Positions 18,615 to 27,009 of a stretch of DNA of 43,862 nt are shown here, piece by piece. Source of the DNA: Gammaproteobacteria bacterium (GTDB lineage: Bacteria > Pseudomonadota > Gammaproteobacteria > Nevskiales > Nevskiaceae); contig JAPLSA010000027.1 in NCBI GenBank assembly GCA_026398815.1, positions 1-43,862 on the forward strand, in the 5' to 3' direction. The notes beneath the pieces are model-generated. The model was not told the origin of the DNA, ran no database searches, and saw only the letters and a list, made by a program, of their open reading frames with translations. Each line of letters opens with the position of its first letter. The first letter of the stretch is position 1. The position numbers and the translations under genes are program-made.

Positions 18615-19309
18615 CCGGGCAGCGCCACGATCAGCTGGTAGCCGGAACCGCGCACGGCATCGATGCCGGGCGCGTTCGGCGAGGCCTCGGCCAGCTTGCG
18701 GCGCAGCCGGCTGATGTGGACATCGACGGCGCGGTCGAAGCGTTCGATCTCCCGCCCCAGGCCTTCGCGGGTCAGCACCGCCTTGTCGACCACCTGGCCC
18801 AGCCGCGTGCCGAGGGCCAGCAGCAGCGAGAACTCGGCGCCGGTCAGTTCCAGCTCGCGGCCGTCGAGACTGGCACGGCGGGTCAGCAGATCCAGGTGCA
18901 GGCCGCCGATGCTGATCGGCTCCGGGCTGCCGGCGGCGGCCGGCGTACGCAGCCGGGCACGCACGCGGGCCAGCAGTTCGCGCGGCAGGCAGGGCTTGGC
19001 GAGGTAGTCGTCGGCGCCCAGTTCCAGACCAATCACCCGGTCCACCGGCTCGCCGCGCGCCGACAGCATGATCACCGGCAGGCCGTGCCGCTGGCGCAGC
19101 TCCTTGAGCGTTTCAAGGCCATCGCGCCCCGGCATCATGACGTCGAGGATCAGCAGGTCCGGGCGCGGCAGCGTCGCCGAGGCCAGTCGTTCGAGCGCGC
19201 TGGCGCCGTCGTGCACGGTTTCCACCGTGTAGGACTCGTGGCGCAGGTAGTCGGCCAGCAGATCGGCGAGGTCGCGATCGTCGTCGGCAATCAGGATGCG
19301 GCTGCTCAT
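18611..19309 (-). CDS. OmpR/PhoB-family response regulator, CpxR-like
   Basis: A DNA-binding partner of the adjacent kinase, 232 residues. The receiver domain shows the acidic pocket D9/D10, phosphoacceptor D56 (LILDVMMPG) and K105. The C-terminal winged helix (about 130-230) ends in the typical VDVHISRLRRKL and GSGYQL segments. The start is ATG 19309; an upstream TTG adds five residues. A CpxR-like site lies 51 bases before the start, so it probably regulates both itself and the divergent Spy-like gene. Confidence 0.93.
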   Translation of the reverse strand: MSSRILIADDDRDLADLLADYLRHESYTVETVHDGASALERLASATLPRPDLLILDVMMPGRDGLETLKELRQRHGLPVIMLSARGEPVDRVIGLELGADDYLAKPCLPRELLARVRARLRTPAAAGSPEPISIGGLHLDLLTRRASLDGRELELTGAEFSLLLALGTRLGQVVDKAVLTREGLGREIERFDRAVDVHISRLRRKLAEASPNAPGIDAVRGSGYQLIVALPG

Positions 19310-19359
19310 GGCGCTACTGTCCAAGCCGGCCGAAGGCAGCGCAAGCCGGCCGCTGCGGC

Positions 19360-19374
19360 TTTACCGAACTTAAC
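19360..19374 (-). promoter_or_regulatory. CpxR-like operator
   Basis: On the minus strand GTTAA-N5-GTAAA matches nine of ten positions of the E. coli CpxR box GTAAA-N5-GTAAA, with the correct five-base gap. It is between the regulator gene and the divergent Spy/CpxP-like gene, the same place as the cpxP-cpxRA box in enterobacteria. Confidence 0.6.
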
Positions 19375-19495
19375 GACAGCGCAACGCAACGTGACCGGCG
19401 GCGGGCGCTCAATGCTCGGGCAGGACGCGGCGATCGCCTTCCCACCATCGGCGACCGCCGCCACCGATCCCGAGATTCCACCGGAGACAGATGCC

Positions 19496-20035
19496 ATGAA
19501 GCTTGAAACCCGATCCACGTTGGCGGCGGCGCTGGCCGCCGGCTTTCTCATCGCCGTGCCGCATTTCGCGGCAGCGGAGGCCGCTGCGCCGCCGCCGCCG
19601 GAGCAGCGCGGCGAACCCGGCGAACGGCCGCTTCGCGACGGCCCTGGCCATGGCCCTCACGGCCCGCATGCCGGCGGCCCGTTCCTGCAGGCGCTGCGTT
19701 CGCTGGATCTCAGCGAAGCCCAGCGCAGCAGCGTCCGCACGGCGATCCAGGCGAGCGTCGATGCCGAACGCAGCCAGCACGAAGCGACCCGCGAGCTGCG
19801 GCACAAGGTGCTGATCGCGACCCCGGACAGCGCCGGCTACGGCGCCCTGGTCAACCAGCTGGCCGAAGCCGAGGCCAATGCCGCGCGCGACCGGGTGCAG
19901 AAGGCGGCAGCCCTGAAGGGCGAGCTGTACGCGATGCTGACCGCGCCCCAGAAAACCAAGCTGGCCGAGACGCTGAAGAATCTGCCGCCACCGCTGGCCC
20001 CGGGCGAACGCCCGGACGGCAAGCCGTCGCGCTGA
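19496..20035 (+). CDS. Spy/CpxP-like periplasmic protein
   Basis: A 179-residue periplasmic protein with a signal peptide (cleavage near 27-29). A Gly/His/Pro-rich stretch follows (about 50-61, HGPHGPH), which could bind metal. Two LTxxQ-like motifs (LDLSEAQR at about 70-77 and LTAPQKTKL near 151-159) sit in an all-helical domain. Spy and CpxP are envelope chaperone or feedback proteins induced by the Cpx pathway. The ATG at 19496 has GGAG upstream. Divergent orientation from the CpxR/CpxA-like pair, with a CpxR-like box between, supports a CpxP-type feedback role. Confidence 0.85.
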   Translation: MKLETRSTLAAALAAGFLIAVPHFAAAEAAAPPPPEQRGEPGERPLRDGPGHGPHGPHAGGPFLQALRSLDLSEAQRSSVRTAIQASVDAERSQHEATRELRHKVLIATPDSAGYGALVNQLAEAEANAARDRVQKAAALKGELYAMLTAPQKTKLAETLKNLPPPLAPGERPDGKPSR

Positions 20036-20057
20036 AGACGCGGGCGAGCGGTCGCAG

Positions 20058-20097
20058 CCTGCGGCCGGGTCCGGCAATCCGCCGGTCCCGCCGCAGG
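20058..20097. terminator. GC-rich hairpin between convergent spy-like and pip genes
   Basis: An extended inverted repeat (CCTGCGGC at 20058-20065 pairs with the GCCGCAGG ending at 20097, continuing inward through GGG/CCC and CCGGC/GCCGG blocks with a one-base bulge). It lies in the 79-base gap between two converging genes. It has no T-run, so it may be a weak terminator or only a transcript end structure. Confidence 0.4.
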
Positions 20098-20114
20098 GGC
20101 TTCCCGCAGGGGCT

Positions 20115-21059
20115 TCACATCCGCGCGAAGCGGTCGGCAGCGTCGATCAGCCGCGACAGCGTGCCGTTCTCGCTGGCGGCATGGCCGGCATCGGAGACCA
20201 CCTGCAGATCGGCTTCCGGCCAGGCGCGGTGCAGATCCCAGGCCGATTTCATCGGGCAGACCACGTCGTAGCGGCCCTGCACGATCACGCCGGGGATCTG
20301 CTTCAGGCGGTGGGCGTCCTCGAGCAGCTGGTTCGGCCGCAGGAAGCCGTGGTTGACGAAGTAGTGGCATTCGATCCGCGCGAAGGCTTCGGCGAAATCG
20401 TCGCCACCGTAGCGGGCGATCATGTCGGTCGACGGGATCAGCTTGGAGGTCGCGCCTTCCCAGATGCTCCAGCTCTTGGCCGCCTCGCGCCGTACCTCGG
20501 CGCGGTCGCTGGTCAGGCGGCGGTAGTAGGCTGCCACCAGATCGCCGCGTTCGGCGACCGGAATCGGCGCGATGTAGTGCTCCCAGGCATCCGGATAGAT
20601 CCAGTTGCAGCCCTCCTGGTAGAACCAGCGGATCTCTTCGTCGCGGACCAGGAAGATGCCGCGCAGGATCAGGCCGAGAGTGTGCTGCGGATGGGTTTCA
20701 GCATAGGCCAGCGCCAAGGTCGAACCCCAGGAGCCGCCGAACACCACCCAGGCATCGATGCCGAGGGTCGTGCGGATCAGTTCCATGTCGGCCACCAGAT
20801 CCCAGGTGCTGTTCTCGCGCAGCTCGGCGTATGGCGTGGAACGGCCGCAGCCGCGCTGGTCGAACAGCACGATGCGGTAGCGCTTCGGGTCGAAGAACTG
20901 CCGGTGCCAGGCCTCGCAGCCGCCGCCGGGACCGCCGTGCACGAACACCACCGGCTTGCCCTGAGGATTGCCGCTTTCCTCGACATAGATCTCGTGCAGG
21001 GCAGACACCTTCAGGCGTTGCGTGCGGTAGGGCTCGATCGGCGGGTATGGCTGGGCCAT
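20115..21059 (-). CDS. pip: Prolyl iminopeptidase (S33 alpha/beta hydrolase)
   Basis: A cytoplasmic exopeptidase that removes N-terminal proline. The 314-residue product has the oxyanion motif VHGGPGGG, the nucleophile in GGSWGSTLALAY, a cap domain beginning after about residue 140, then the acid in GRYDVVCP and the histidine in SDAGHAASE. Family order and length are normal. I prefer ATG 21059, which gives the usual MxQxYPPIEPY N-terminus, over ATG 21092. It follows the small membrane protein gene on the same strand after 77 bases. Confidence 0.94.
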   Translation of the reverse strand: MAQPYPPIEPYRTQRLKVSALHEIYVEESGNPQGKPVVFVHGGPGGGCEAWHRQFFDPKRYRIVLFDQRGCGRSTPYAELRENSTWDLVADMELIRTTLGIDAWVVFGGSWGSTLALAYAETHPQHTLGLILRGIFLVRDEEIRWFYQEGCNWIYPDAWEHYIAPIPVAERGDLVAAYYRRLTSDRAEVRREAAKSWSIWEGATSKLIPSTDMIARYGGDDFAEAFARIECHYFVNHGFLRPNQLLEDAHRLKQIPGVIVQGRYDVVCPMKSAWDLHRAWPEADLQVVSDAGHAASENGTLSRLIDAADRFARM

Positions 21060-21136
21060 GAGGTCTCGTGGTTGGGTGCGAGTGAAGTGCATTTAGCTTA
21101 ACCGAGTGGTTTCGCCGGCCCGGGATAGGGCAGACG

Positions 21137-21577
21137 TCAGGCGAGCGACTTCAGGAATCCCCAGAGCAGGATCGCGAAGCCACCGATTTCGCCAATGGCC
21201 AGCGCCCACATGAAGCCGTGAATGGCCAGCGCGGGCAGCGTACGGTTGCCTAGGCGATGCGGGCTGCGCAGCTGGTTGTCGGTGTCACGCAGCATCCCGT
21301 GCAGCACATAGCTGGCGATCGCCAGCGCGAAGAACAGCAGCGGCACGCCGACTGCCCAGCGGGTGCCGGCGGCATCGAGCGGCGAGTACGGCACGAACTC
21401 GCGCAGCAGCAGCGCGGAAAACGCGTACATCAGCGCCGTGCGGTGGGCGATGTCGACATAGACCGGCGCGGTGGCGGTATCGCTGCCGGCAATGCAGCGG
21501 TACTTCCACCAGCCGGTCAGCAGGGCAGTCATGAAGAACAGGCCGGCGGCCAGCAGACACAGGGTTTCGGCAGTCAT
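21137..21577 (-). CDS. Small four-helix membrane protein, function unknown
   Basis: I do not recognise this family. The 146-residue product has four probable transmembrane helices (about 5-25, 43-62, 73-95, 120-142). Short loops between them contain conserved-looking polar patches (GWWKYRC, DIAHRTALMY, LREFVPYSP and SPHRLGNRT). The start ATG 21577 follows a GGAA-type site. It is divergent from the mltD-like gene and upstream of pip on the same strand, but neither neighbour suggests a job. Confidence 0.75.
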   Translation of the reverse strand: MTAETLCLLAAGLFFMTALLTGWWKYRCIAGSDTATAPVYVDIAHRTALMYAFSALLLREFVPYSPLDAAGTRWAVGVPLLFFALAIASYVLHGMLRDTDNQLRSPHRLGNRTLPALAIHGFMWALAIGEIGGFAILLWGFLKSLA

Positions 21578-21728
21578 GAAAGGTTCCGGGCAGCAGCGGA
21601 AAGGGGAACAGCGGGAACGGCACTGGAACGATACTTGCGCGCGCCGATTGTCGTTCATTGTCGCTCGCGCGAGCGCTGCGCTAGCATCCGCCCGATCTGG
21701 CAACCCGCACGCCCCGAGCACCGTCCGC

Positions 21729-23402
21729 ATGACCAAGAAGCCCCTGATCCTCATCCTGCTGGCCGCGTTCTCGGGAGCGCCGTCGGCCGATGAGCTGGCC
21801 AGGGAATTGCCCGGCGCTGCTGCGGCCGCCGTCGTCGCCCCGCAGATCGAGACGGCCAACGACGACACCGCATTCCCGACCCCAGTCGAGCTCAGGCCGC
21901 GCGTGGCGTTCTGGAAGAAGGTGTTCGCCGAATGGTCCGAACACAACAGCGTGCTGCACCCGAAAGGCGACCTGACCAAGGTGTTCCGGGTGCTCGACTT
22001 CCGCGCCGACGCGGCCGTGCTGGCGCCGAACGCGCTGGCCGCCAAGAAGAAGCGCGAGGAAAGCGAGGCGCGCAGCGAGGTCGAAGCTGCACTGCGTTCG
22101 CTGCAGGCGCGGGTCGACAGCGGCCTGCCGATCAACCCGGACCTGCTGCCGCCCGACGAGGCGAAGATCTACGCCGCCTACAGCGACAATCACGACCCGC
22201 AGCGCTTCGCCCGGGCGGCCGATGACCTTCGCTACCAGCGCGGCCTGCGCGAACGCACCGGCAACGCGCTGGCGGTGTCCGGCCGCTACCTGCCGGAGAT
22301 GGAGCGCATCTTCGCCAGCTACGGCCTGCCGACCCGGCTGACCCGGCTGCCGCTGGTGGAATCGAGCTTCAATGTCGAGGCCTACTCGAAGGCAGCCGCC
22401 GCCGGCCTGTGGCAGTTCATCCCGTCGTCGGCGCGCATCTACATGCGGCTGAACAACGTCGTCGACGACCGTCGCGATCCCTGGGCCTCCACCGACGCCG
22501 CCGCCCGCCATCTGCGCGACGACTACAACGCGCTGGGCAGCTGGCCACTGGCGCTGACTGCCTACAACCACGGCCGCGCCGGCATCGCCAAGGGTCTGAA
22601 GGCGGTCGGCGGCACGACGCTGGTCGATCTGATCGATCGCTATGACGCCAAGTCGTTCGGCTTCGCGTCGTCGAACTTCTATTCCGAATTCATCGCCGCC
22701 AGCGAGATCGAGCGCGACTACCGCCAGCACTACGGCGAGCTGCAGCGCGAACCGCAGCTGCACTTCGACACCGTGCAGGTCCCGGACTACGTGCCGTACG
22801 ACACGCTGCGCAAGCTTGCCGGGGCCGACGACGAGGAGTTCCGCCGCCTGAATCCGGCCTATCGGCCGACGGTGGTCGACGGCAAGCTGCGGGTCCCGGC
22901 CGGTGACTGGATCCGCGTGCCGGCCGGTGCGCGCCAGCGCTTCGAACAGGCCTACGCGACGCTGACACCGGGCCAGCGCTACAGCGCGCAGGCGGTGACC
23001 ACCGACATCCACGTGGTGAAGCGCGGTGATTCGCTGGCCCGCATCGCCAAGCGCTATGGCGTGTCGCAACGCGAACTGCTGGCGGCCAACGATCTGGCCA
23101 GCGGCGCCAAGCTGAAGGCCGGCACCCGGCTGCAGGTGCCGATCCGCGAACGCGGCCCGGCGAGCGACGAGGTGCTGGTGGCTTCGGTCCGTGCCAGCGA
23201 AGCGCGGCCGGTGCGCACGGCTGTGGCCGTGGCCACCACCAGCGCGGCCGAGCACCGTACCCACCGCGTGCGCTCCGGGCAGACGCTCGGCGCGATCGCG
23301 ATGCGCTACAGCACGTCGATCAAGAAGATCCGCGAACTGAACGGCCTCGGCGAAACCGACGTGCTGCGCGCCGGTGCCACGATCAAGGTGCCGCGCAGCT
23401 GA
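21729..23402 (+). CDS. mltD: MltD-like membrane-bound lytic murein transglycosylase with two LysM domains
   Basis: Cleaves the glycan MurNAc-GlcNAc bond with 1,6-anhydro ring formation in the periplasm. Of 557 residues, 1-20 look like a signal peptide. A charged helical linker (about 60-170) precedes the SLT domain with catalytic E211 in LVESSFN. Two LysM repeats at the C-terminus (about 428-473 and 508-554) bind wall. No lipobox cysteine is present, so this copy is probably soluble or wall-bound, unlike the E. coli lipoprotein. Anhydro-muropeptides it releases are the substrate source for AnmK at the other end of the window. It converges on acvB. Confidence 0.93.
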   Translation: MTKKPLILILLAAFSGAPSADELARELPGAAAAAVVAPQIETANDDTAFPTPVELRPRVAFWKKVFAEWSEHNSVLHPKGDLTKVFRVLDFRADAAVLAPNALAAKKKREESEARSEVEAALRSLQARVDSGLPINPDLLPPDEAKIYAAYSDNHDPQRFARAADDLRYQRGLRERTGNALAVSGRYLPEMERIFASYGLPTRLTRLPLVESSFNVEAYSKAAAAGLWQFIPSSARIYMRLNNVVDDRRDPWASTDAAARHLRDDYNALGSWPLALTAYNHGRAGIAKGLKAVGGTTLVDLIDRYDAKSFGFASSNFYSEFIAASEIERDYRQHYGELQREPQLHFDTVQVPDYVPYDTLRKLAGADDEEFRRLNPAYRPTVVDGKLRVPAGDWIRVPAGARQRFEQAYATLTPGQRYSAQAVTTDIHVVKRGDSLARIAKRYGVSQRELLAANDLASGAKLKAGTRLQVPIRERGPASDEVLVASVRASEARPVRTAVAVATTSAAEHRTHRVRSGQTLGAIAMRYSTSIKKIRELNGLGETDVLRAGATIKVPRS

Positions 23403-23423
23403 CCGACCGCCACAGGTACGGCG

Positions 23424-23437
23424 GCGCTAGCTAGCGC
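23424..23437. repeat. 14-base perfect palindrome at the acvB stop codon
   Basis: GCGCTAGCTAGCGC reads the same on both strands and includes the TAG stop of acvB. It occupies the 28-base gap between the converging mltD and acvB genes. It may be chance or a transcript-end structure; no T-tract follows. Confidence 0.5.
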
Positions 23438-24951
23438 TTGACCACCCGCGCCGTCGGGATCGCCGCCAGCAGCTTGCGGGCCAGCCCTTCGTAGTCGCCA
23501 TCGAAATGGTGGCCGCCGGGCATCTTCAGCGTGGTCAACTTCGGCCCGCTCAAGCTGCCGCAGATGGCGTCCTCGTCTTCCTCGCCCCAGACGCACAGCA
23601 GCGGCGGGTTCGACGGCACCGCCTGCAGCCGCGCCACTTCCGGGCGCGTCGGCAGTCCGCCACCGGTGCTGCCGACCCAGCTGGTCAGGTGGAATTCGAA
23701 CTGCGCGCGTTCGGCAAGCCCGAGCAGGGCGACCAGCGCCAGGTCGTTGCGGGTGGCGGCCGGCAGCCGGTTCAGCGCGAACGGCAGCACGTCCGCACCC
23801 TGCGAGTAGCCGATCAGCAGCACGCGCGTCCGTTCGAGCTTTTGGCGGTAGTGGCGGATGATCCGCTCCAGATCGGCCGCGAAGCTTTCCGGCGTGCGCT
23901 CGGTCCAGAAGTAGCGCAGCGAATCGATACCGACCACCGGCATGCCGGCGCCGGCCAGATGGGCCGCCAGTTCCTTGTCGATGCCGGCCCAGCCGCCGTC
24001 GCCGGAGACCAGCACGGCGAAGGTATCGGCCGGAGCGCCGGCAGCGCTGGCCGCCTCGACCTCAATCACCGGCAGGTCGTTCAGCGCACCGGGTGGTGGC
24101 GGCAGGCTGTCGTGGCTCTGGGTGGTCTCCAGGCCGGCCACCGCATCGCGGTAGGCGTTGCGCCAGTCGGCGACGGTGGAAAACCCGTGGCCGACCTTCG
24201 GCACCGTCACCAGCCGGGCGTTGGGCATGCCCTTGATGAACGGGCCGACGGTGGAGAGCGGGCAGACCTGGTCGATCTCGCCATGCAGGTTGACCCACGG
24301 CGCGACCAAGGTGCGGGTGGGCAGGAACTGGATGCCGCCGCTGTCCTTGTCCAGCGGCGCCTGCGCCGCGCCGTTGCCGGCGCAGAACGGCTTGGCGAGA
24401 TTCAGATCCGGGCAGAACGCAGTGGTCATGGCGCCAGTGAAGCTGCCCTTCTCCGCCTGCGCCAGCACGCCGTAGGCGAGCGTGGCGCCGGCGGCATGGC
24501 CGGCGAGGATCGGCGTGAGATAGGTCGGCAGGTGCGCCCAGGCCTGGACGAAATGGCTGAGGTTCTCGAAATCGCCGACCGTGTAAACGCAGTCGCCGCC
24601 ATCGGCCTCGAAGGCACTGAGCAGGCGCGGCGTGTCGATCGCCGCCACCATCGCGCCGTCGGCCACCAGCGCGTCGACCATCGCCTGCGCGCCGCCGCGC
24701 TCGCGCGCGGTCCAGCCGCCATCGCCCGACAGGAACAGCACGAAGGCCTTCGGCGTGCCGATCGGCCGGTGGACGCGGATGCCTTCGAACTTGCCGTGGC
24801 TGAGCGTTTCCACGGCTGGCAACGTCGCCGTCGTCGTGGCTGCGGCTGTCGCCGCAGCCGGCGGCACCGGCGCTGCTGCCGGCGCCGGCGTGGCCGCCAT
24901 CGAGGGCAGGGAGTAGACCGCGAGCGCTGCTGCGAGAACCAGTGATTTCAT
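23431..24951 (-). CDS. acvB: AcvB/VirJ-like periplasmic aminoacyl-phosphatidylglycerol hydrolase
   Basis: AcvB of Agrobacterium and PA0919 of Pseudomonas remove the amino acid from lysyl- or alanyl-PG in the periplasm. This 506-residue product has a signal peptide (cleavage near residue 19) and a long Ala/Pro/Thr linker. Two VirJ-type alpha/beta hydrolase halves follow, each opening with an LSGDGGW or VSGDGGW motif. In the second the nucleophile S383 is intact (GYSQGAD) with acid and histidine later (GEEDEDA, GGHHFDG). In the first the equivalent motif is GHAAG (151-155), lacking serine. Its ATG overlaps the stop of the upstream synthase (ATGA), the classic synthase-hydrolase pairing. Confidence 0.9.
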   Translation of the reverse strand: MKSLVLAAALAVYSLPSMAATPAPAAAPVPPAAATAAATTTATLPAVETLSHGKFEGIRVHRPIGTPKAFVLFLSGDGGWTARERGGAQAMVDALVADGAMVAAIDTPRLLSAFEADGGDCVYTVGDFENLSHFVQAWAHLPTYLTPILAGHAAGATLAYGVLAQAEKGSFTGAMTTAFCPDLNLAKPFCAGNGAAQAPLDKDSGGIQFLPTRTLVAPWVNLHGEIDQVCPLSTVGPFIKGMPNARLVTVPKVGHGFSTVADWRNAYRDAVAGLETTQSHDSLPPPPGALNDLPVIEVEAASAAGAPADTFAVLVSGDGGWAGIDKELAAHLAGAGMPVVGIDSLRYFWTERTPESFAADLERIIRHYRQKLERTRVLLIGYSQGADVLPFALNRLPAATRNDLALVALLGLAERAQFEFHLTSWVGSTGGGLPTRPEVARLQAVPSNPPLLCVWGEEDEDAICGSLSGPKLTTLKMPGGHHFDGDYEGLARKLLAAIPTARVVKR

Positions 24952-26828
24952 GACTTCCAGATGACTTCCTTGATGCCGCCGGCAATCAGCGCAGCGGTAT
25001 CGACCATGACGCGAGGCAGCACCAGGCCGCCGGGTGATGCGAGATAACGCGGCCGCCACTCGGGCGAGAACTTGTCCTTGTACTGGCGCAGGCCGTCGAA
25101 GTTGTAGAACGGCTCGCCGTAGCGATGCACGATCCGGCCCACCTTGTGCCAGAACGGGGCCAGCGGGTGGCGCTCCAGCCCGGCCAGCGGCGCCATTCCC
25201 AGGTTGAACCAGCGGTAGCCCTGGTCACGGCCCCAGAACATCAGCTCGATGAACAGGAAATCCATCACGCCCTTCGGGGCCTCGGCGCCGTAGCGCATCA
25301 GGTCGATGGCGAATTCCTCTTTCGCCGCACCGCCCAGCCAGAGGTTGGCGAAGGCGACGATGCGCCCCTCGCGCAGCACGCAGGCGCAGTGGAAACGGCT
25401 GAGGTACTCGGGGTCGAAGCGGCCGACCGAGAAGCCCTTTTCGGCGACCGACTTGCCGGTCAGCCAATCATCGGAGATCGCCCGCAGCTCGGGCAGCCGC
25501 GCACCGACCTCGTCCGGCCGCAGCATCGCGAAGCTGGCGCCTTCGCGCGTCGCGCGGTGGTGCTTGTTGCGCTGCTTGGCGTTGCGGGTGCCGTCGAGGC
25601 TGAACTTCGGCAGGAACACGCGGGCTTCCTCGCCGAGCTTGGCCAGCGACAGGCCGAGGTCGAGATACAGCGGCAGCTGGTCCGGCGACACCTGGTAGAA
25701 CACCGGCCAGCAGGCGTTGCGGTCGCACAGCTCGCGGTAGGACCAAGCCAACGATTCGAACTTGGCCGGGTTGCCGGCCGGATCGCCAAGCGCGATCAGG
25801 CTGCGGCCGGAGCGCTGGTACATGATGAAAGCGTCGCCGTCGGCGTGGAACAGCAGCTGCTTGTCGCCGAGCAGCGCCAGATTCGCCAGCGTGCCGCCGC
25901 CATGCCGGGTGATGATGTCGGCAGCCCGCTGCAGCGCGGCGGCATCGGGCGGCTCCGGCTCGGAGCGGGTCGGGCTGAGCAGCTGCCAGAGCATGTAGCC
26001 GGCCATCATCAGCGCCGTCAGCAGGCCGGCGCGCATCAGGCGCGGCGTCTGGTCGTCGAAGGCGAAGCGCCACCACACTTCCTCGCTGAAGCTGAGGTCG
26101 TGGTAGGACAGCATCGACAGCCACACCGCCAGCGCCACCACCGCCAGCGTCGCCGACAGCCACAGCCGGGAGTCGCGCACTTCCAGCAGCGAGGCGCGCC
26201 GGTAGAAGCGCTCGTGGGAGCTGAGCAGCACCAGCAGGATCGCCGACAGCAGCAGCGCTTCCTCGTAATCGAGCCCCTTCAGCATCGACGCCACCGCACC
26301 GGCGGCGAGCAGCACCAGGGTCATCCACCAGGCGCCGTCGAGCCGCCGGTACAGGCCGCGGGCGAGGATCAGCAGCCCCAGGCCGACGGCGCTGCCGACC
26401 ATGTGGGAAAACTCCAGCAAGCTCAGCGGAATCCATTCGGCAAGCCCGGCCAGACGGCTGTCGATCGCCGGTGTCGCGCCGGAAATCAGCAGCACCGCGC
26501 CGGCCAGGAACACCGTGGTGGCCAGCGCTGCGGGGGCCAGCACCTCGATGGCGTCCTGGACCCGGCCGCCGAGCAGCAGCAGGCGCTCGCGGTGCAGGTC
26601 GAGATGGCCGCGCGCGCGCCAGATCAGCAGACCGGCGGCCAGACTGCCCAGCAAGGTGGCGGCGGTGATCAGCAGCGATTGCGCCGCCAGCGCCTTGAAG
26701 AAAGCCACCAGATTCTTGCCGATGGCCCAGCTGGCGAGCGCGAGCACGCAAAGCGCTGGAATCGCGACGGCAAGGCGTCGGCGATCGGCGAACAGCGGGG
26801 CAAGCAGAGCGGTGACGCGAAGCGACAT
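24948..26828 (-). CDS. MprF/LpiA-like aminoacyl-phosphatidylglycerol synthase, short form without flippase half
   Basis: Transfers lysine or alanine from aminoacyl-tRNA to phosphatidylglycerol in the inner membrane, lowering surface charge. The 626-residue product has about seven or eight transmembrane helices (1-320), then a soluble DUF2156 synthase domain (about 335-626) with GDPAGN, VFYQVSP, FSVGRFDP and FNLGMAPLAG blocks. Full-length MprF is usually about 840-880 residues. Here the membrane part matches only the second half (LLEFSHMVGSAVGLGLLILARG, LKGLDYEEALLL), so the N-terminal flippase module seems absent. Start ATG 26828. Coupled to acvB. Lys versus Ala specificity is not decidable here. 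Confidence 0.88.
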   Translation of the reverse strand: MSLRVTALLAPLFADRRRLAVAIPALCVLALASWAIGKNLVAFFKALAAQSLLITAATLLGSLAAGLLIWRARGHLDLHRERLLLLGGRVQDAIEVLAPAALATTVFLAGAVLLISGATPAIDSRLAGLAEWIPLSLLEFSHMVGSAVGLGLLILARGLYRRLDGAWWMTLVLLAAGAVASMLKGLDYEEALLLSAILLVLLSSHERFYRRASLLEVRDSRLWLSATLAVVALAVWLSMLSYHDLSFSEEVWWRFAFDDQTPRLMRAGLLTALMMAGYMLWQLLSPTRSEPEPPDAAALQRAADIITRHGGGTLANLALLGDKQLLFHADGDAFIMYQRSGRSLIALGDPAGNPAKFESLAWSYRELCDRNACWPVFYQVSPDQLPLYLDLGLSLAKLGEEARVFLPKFSLDGTRNAKQRNKHHRATREGASFAMLRPDEVGARLPELRAISDDWLTGKSVAEKGFSVGRFDPEYLSRFHCACVLREGRIVAFANLWLGGAAKEEFAIDLMRYGAEAPKGVMDFLFIELMFWGRDQGYRWFNLGMAPLAGLERHPLAPFWHKVGRIVHRYGEPFYNFDGLRQYKDKFSPEWRPRYLASPGGLVLPRVMVDTAALIAGGIKEVIWKS

Positions 26829-27009
26829 GGAATTCCGGCGGCGGCGCGGCGAATTGTAATCCTGACGCCATCGGCGACAGTTTGCTGGCAGCACAAAATC
26901 TCGACAGCCGATGGACGGCGCAGGTGGTCGCCCGCATCGGTGCCGCCCGTCCCGATTGCTGCACTGCGCAATGGCATACTCCGGCCCTTCCGAAAAGTCG
27001 CGATCGCGC

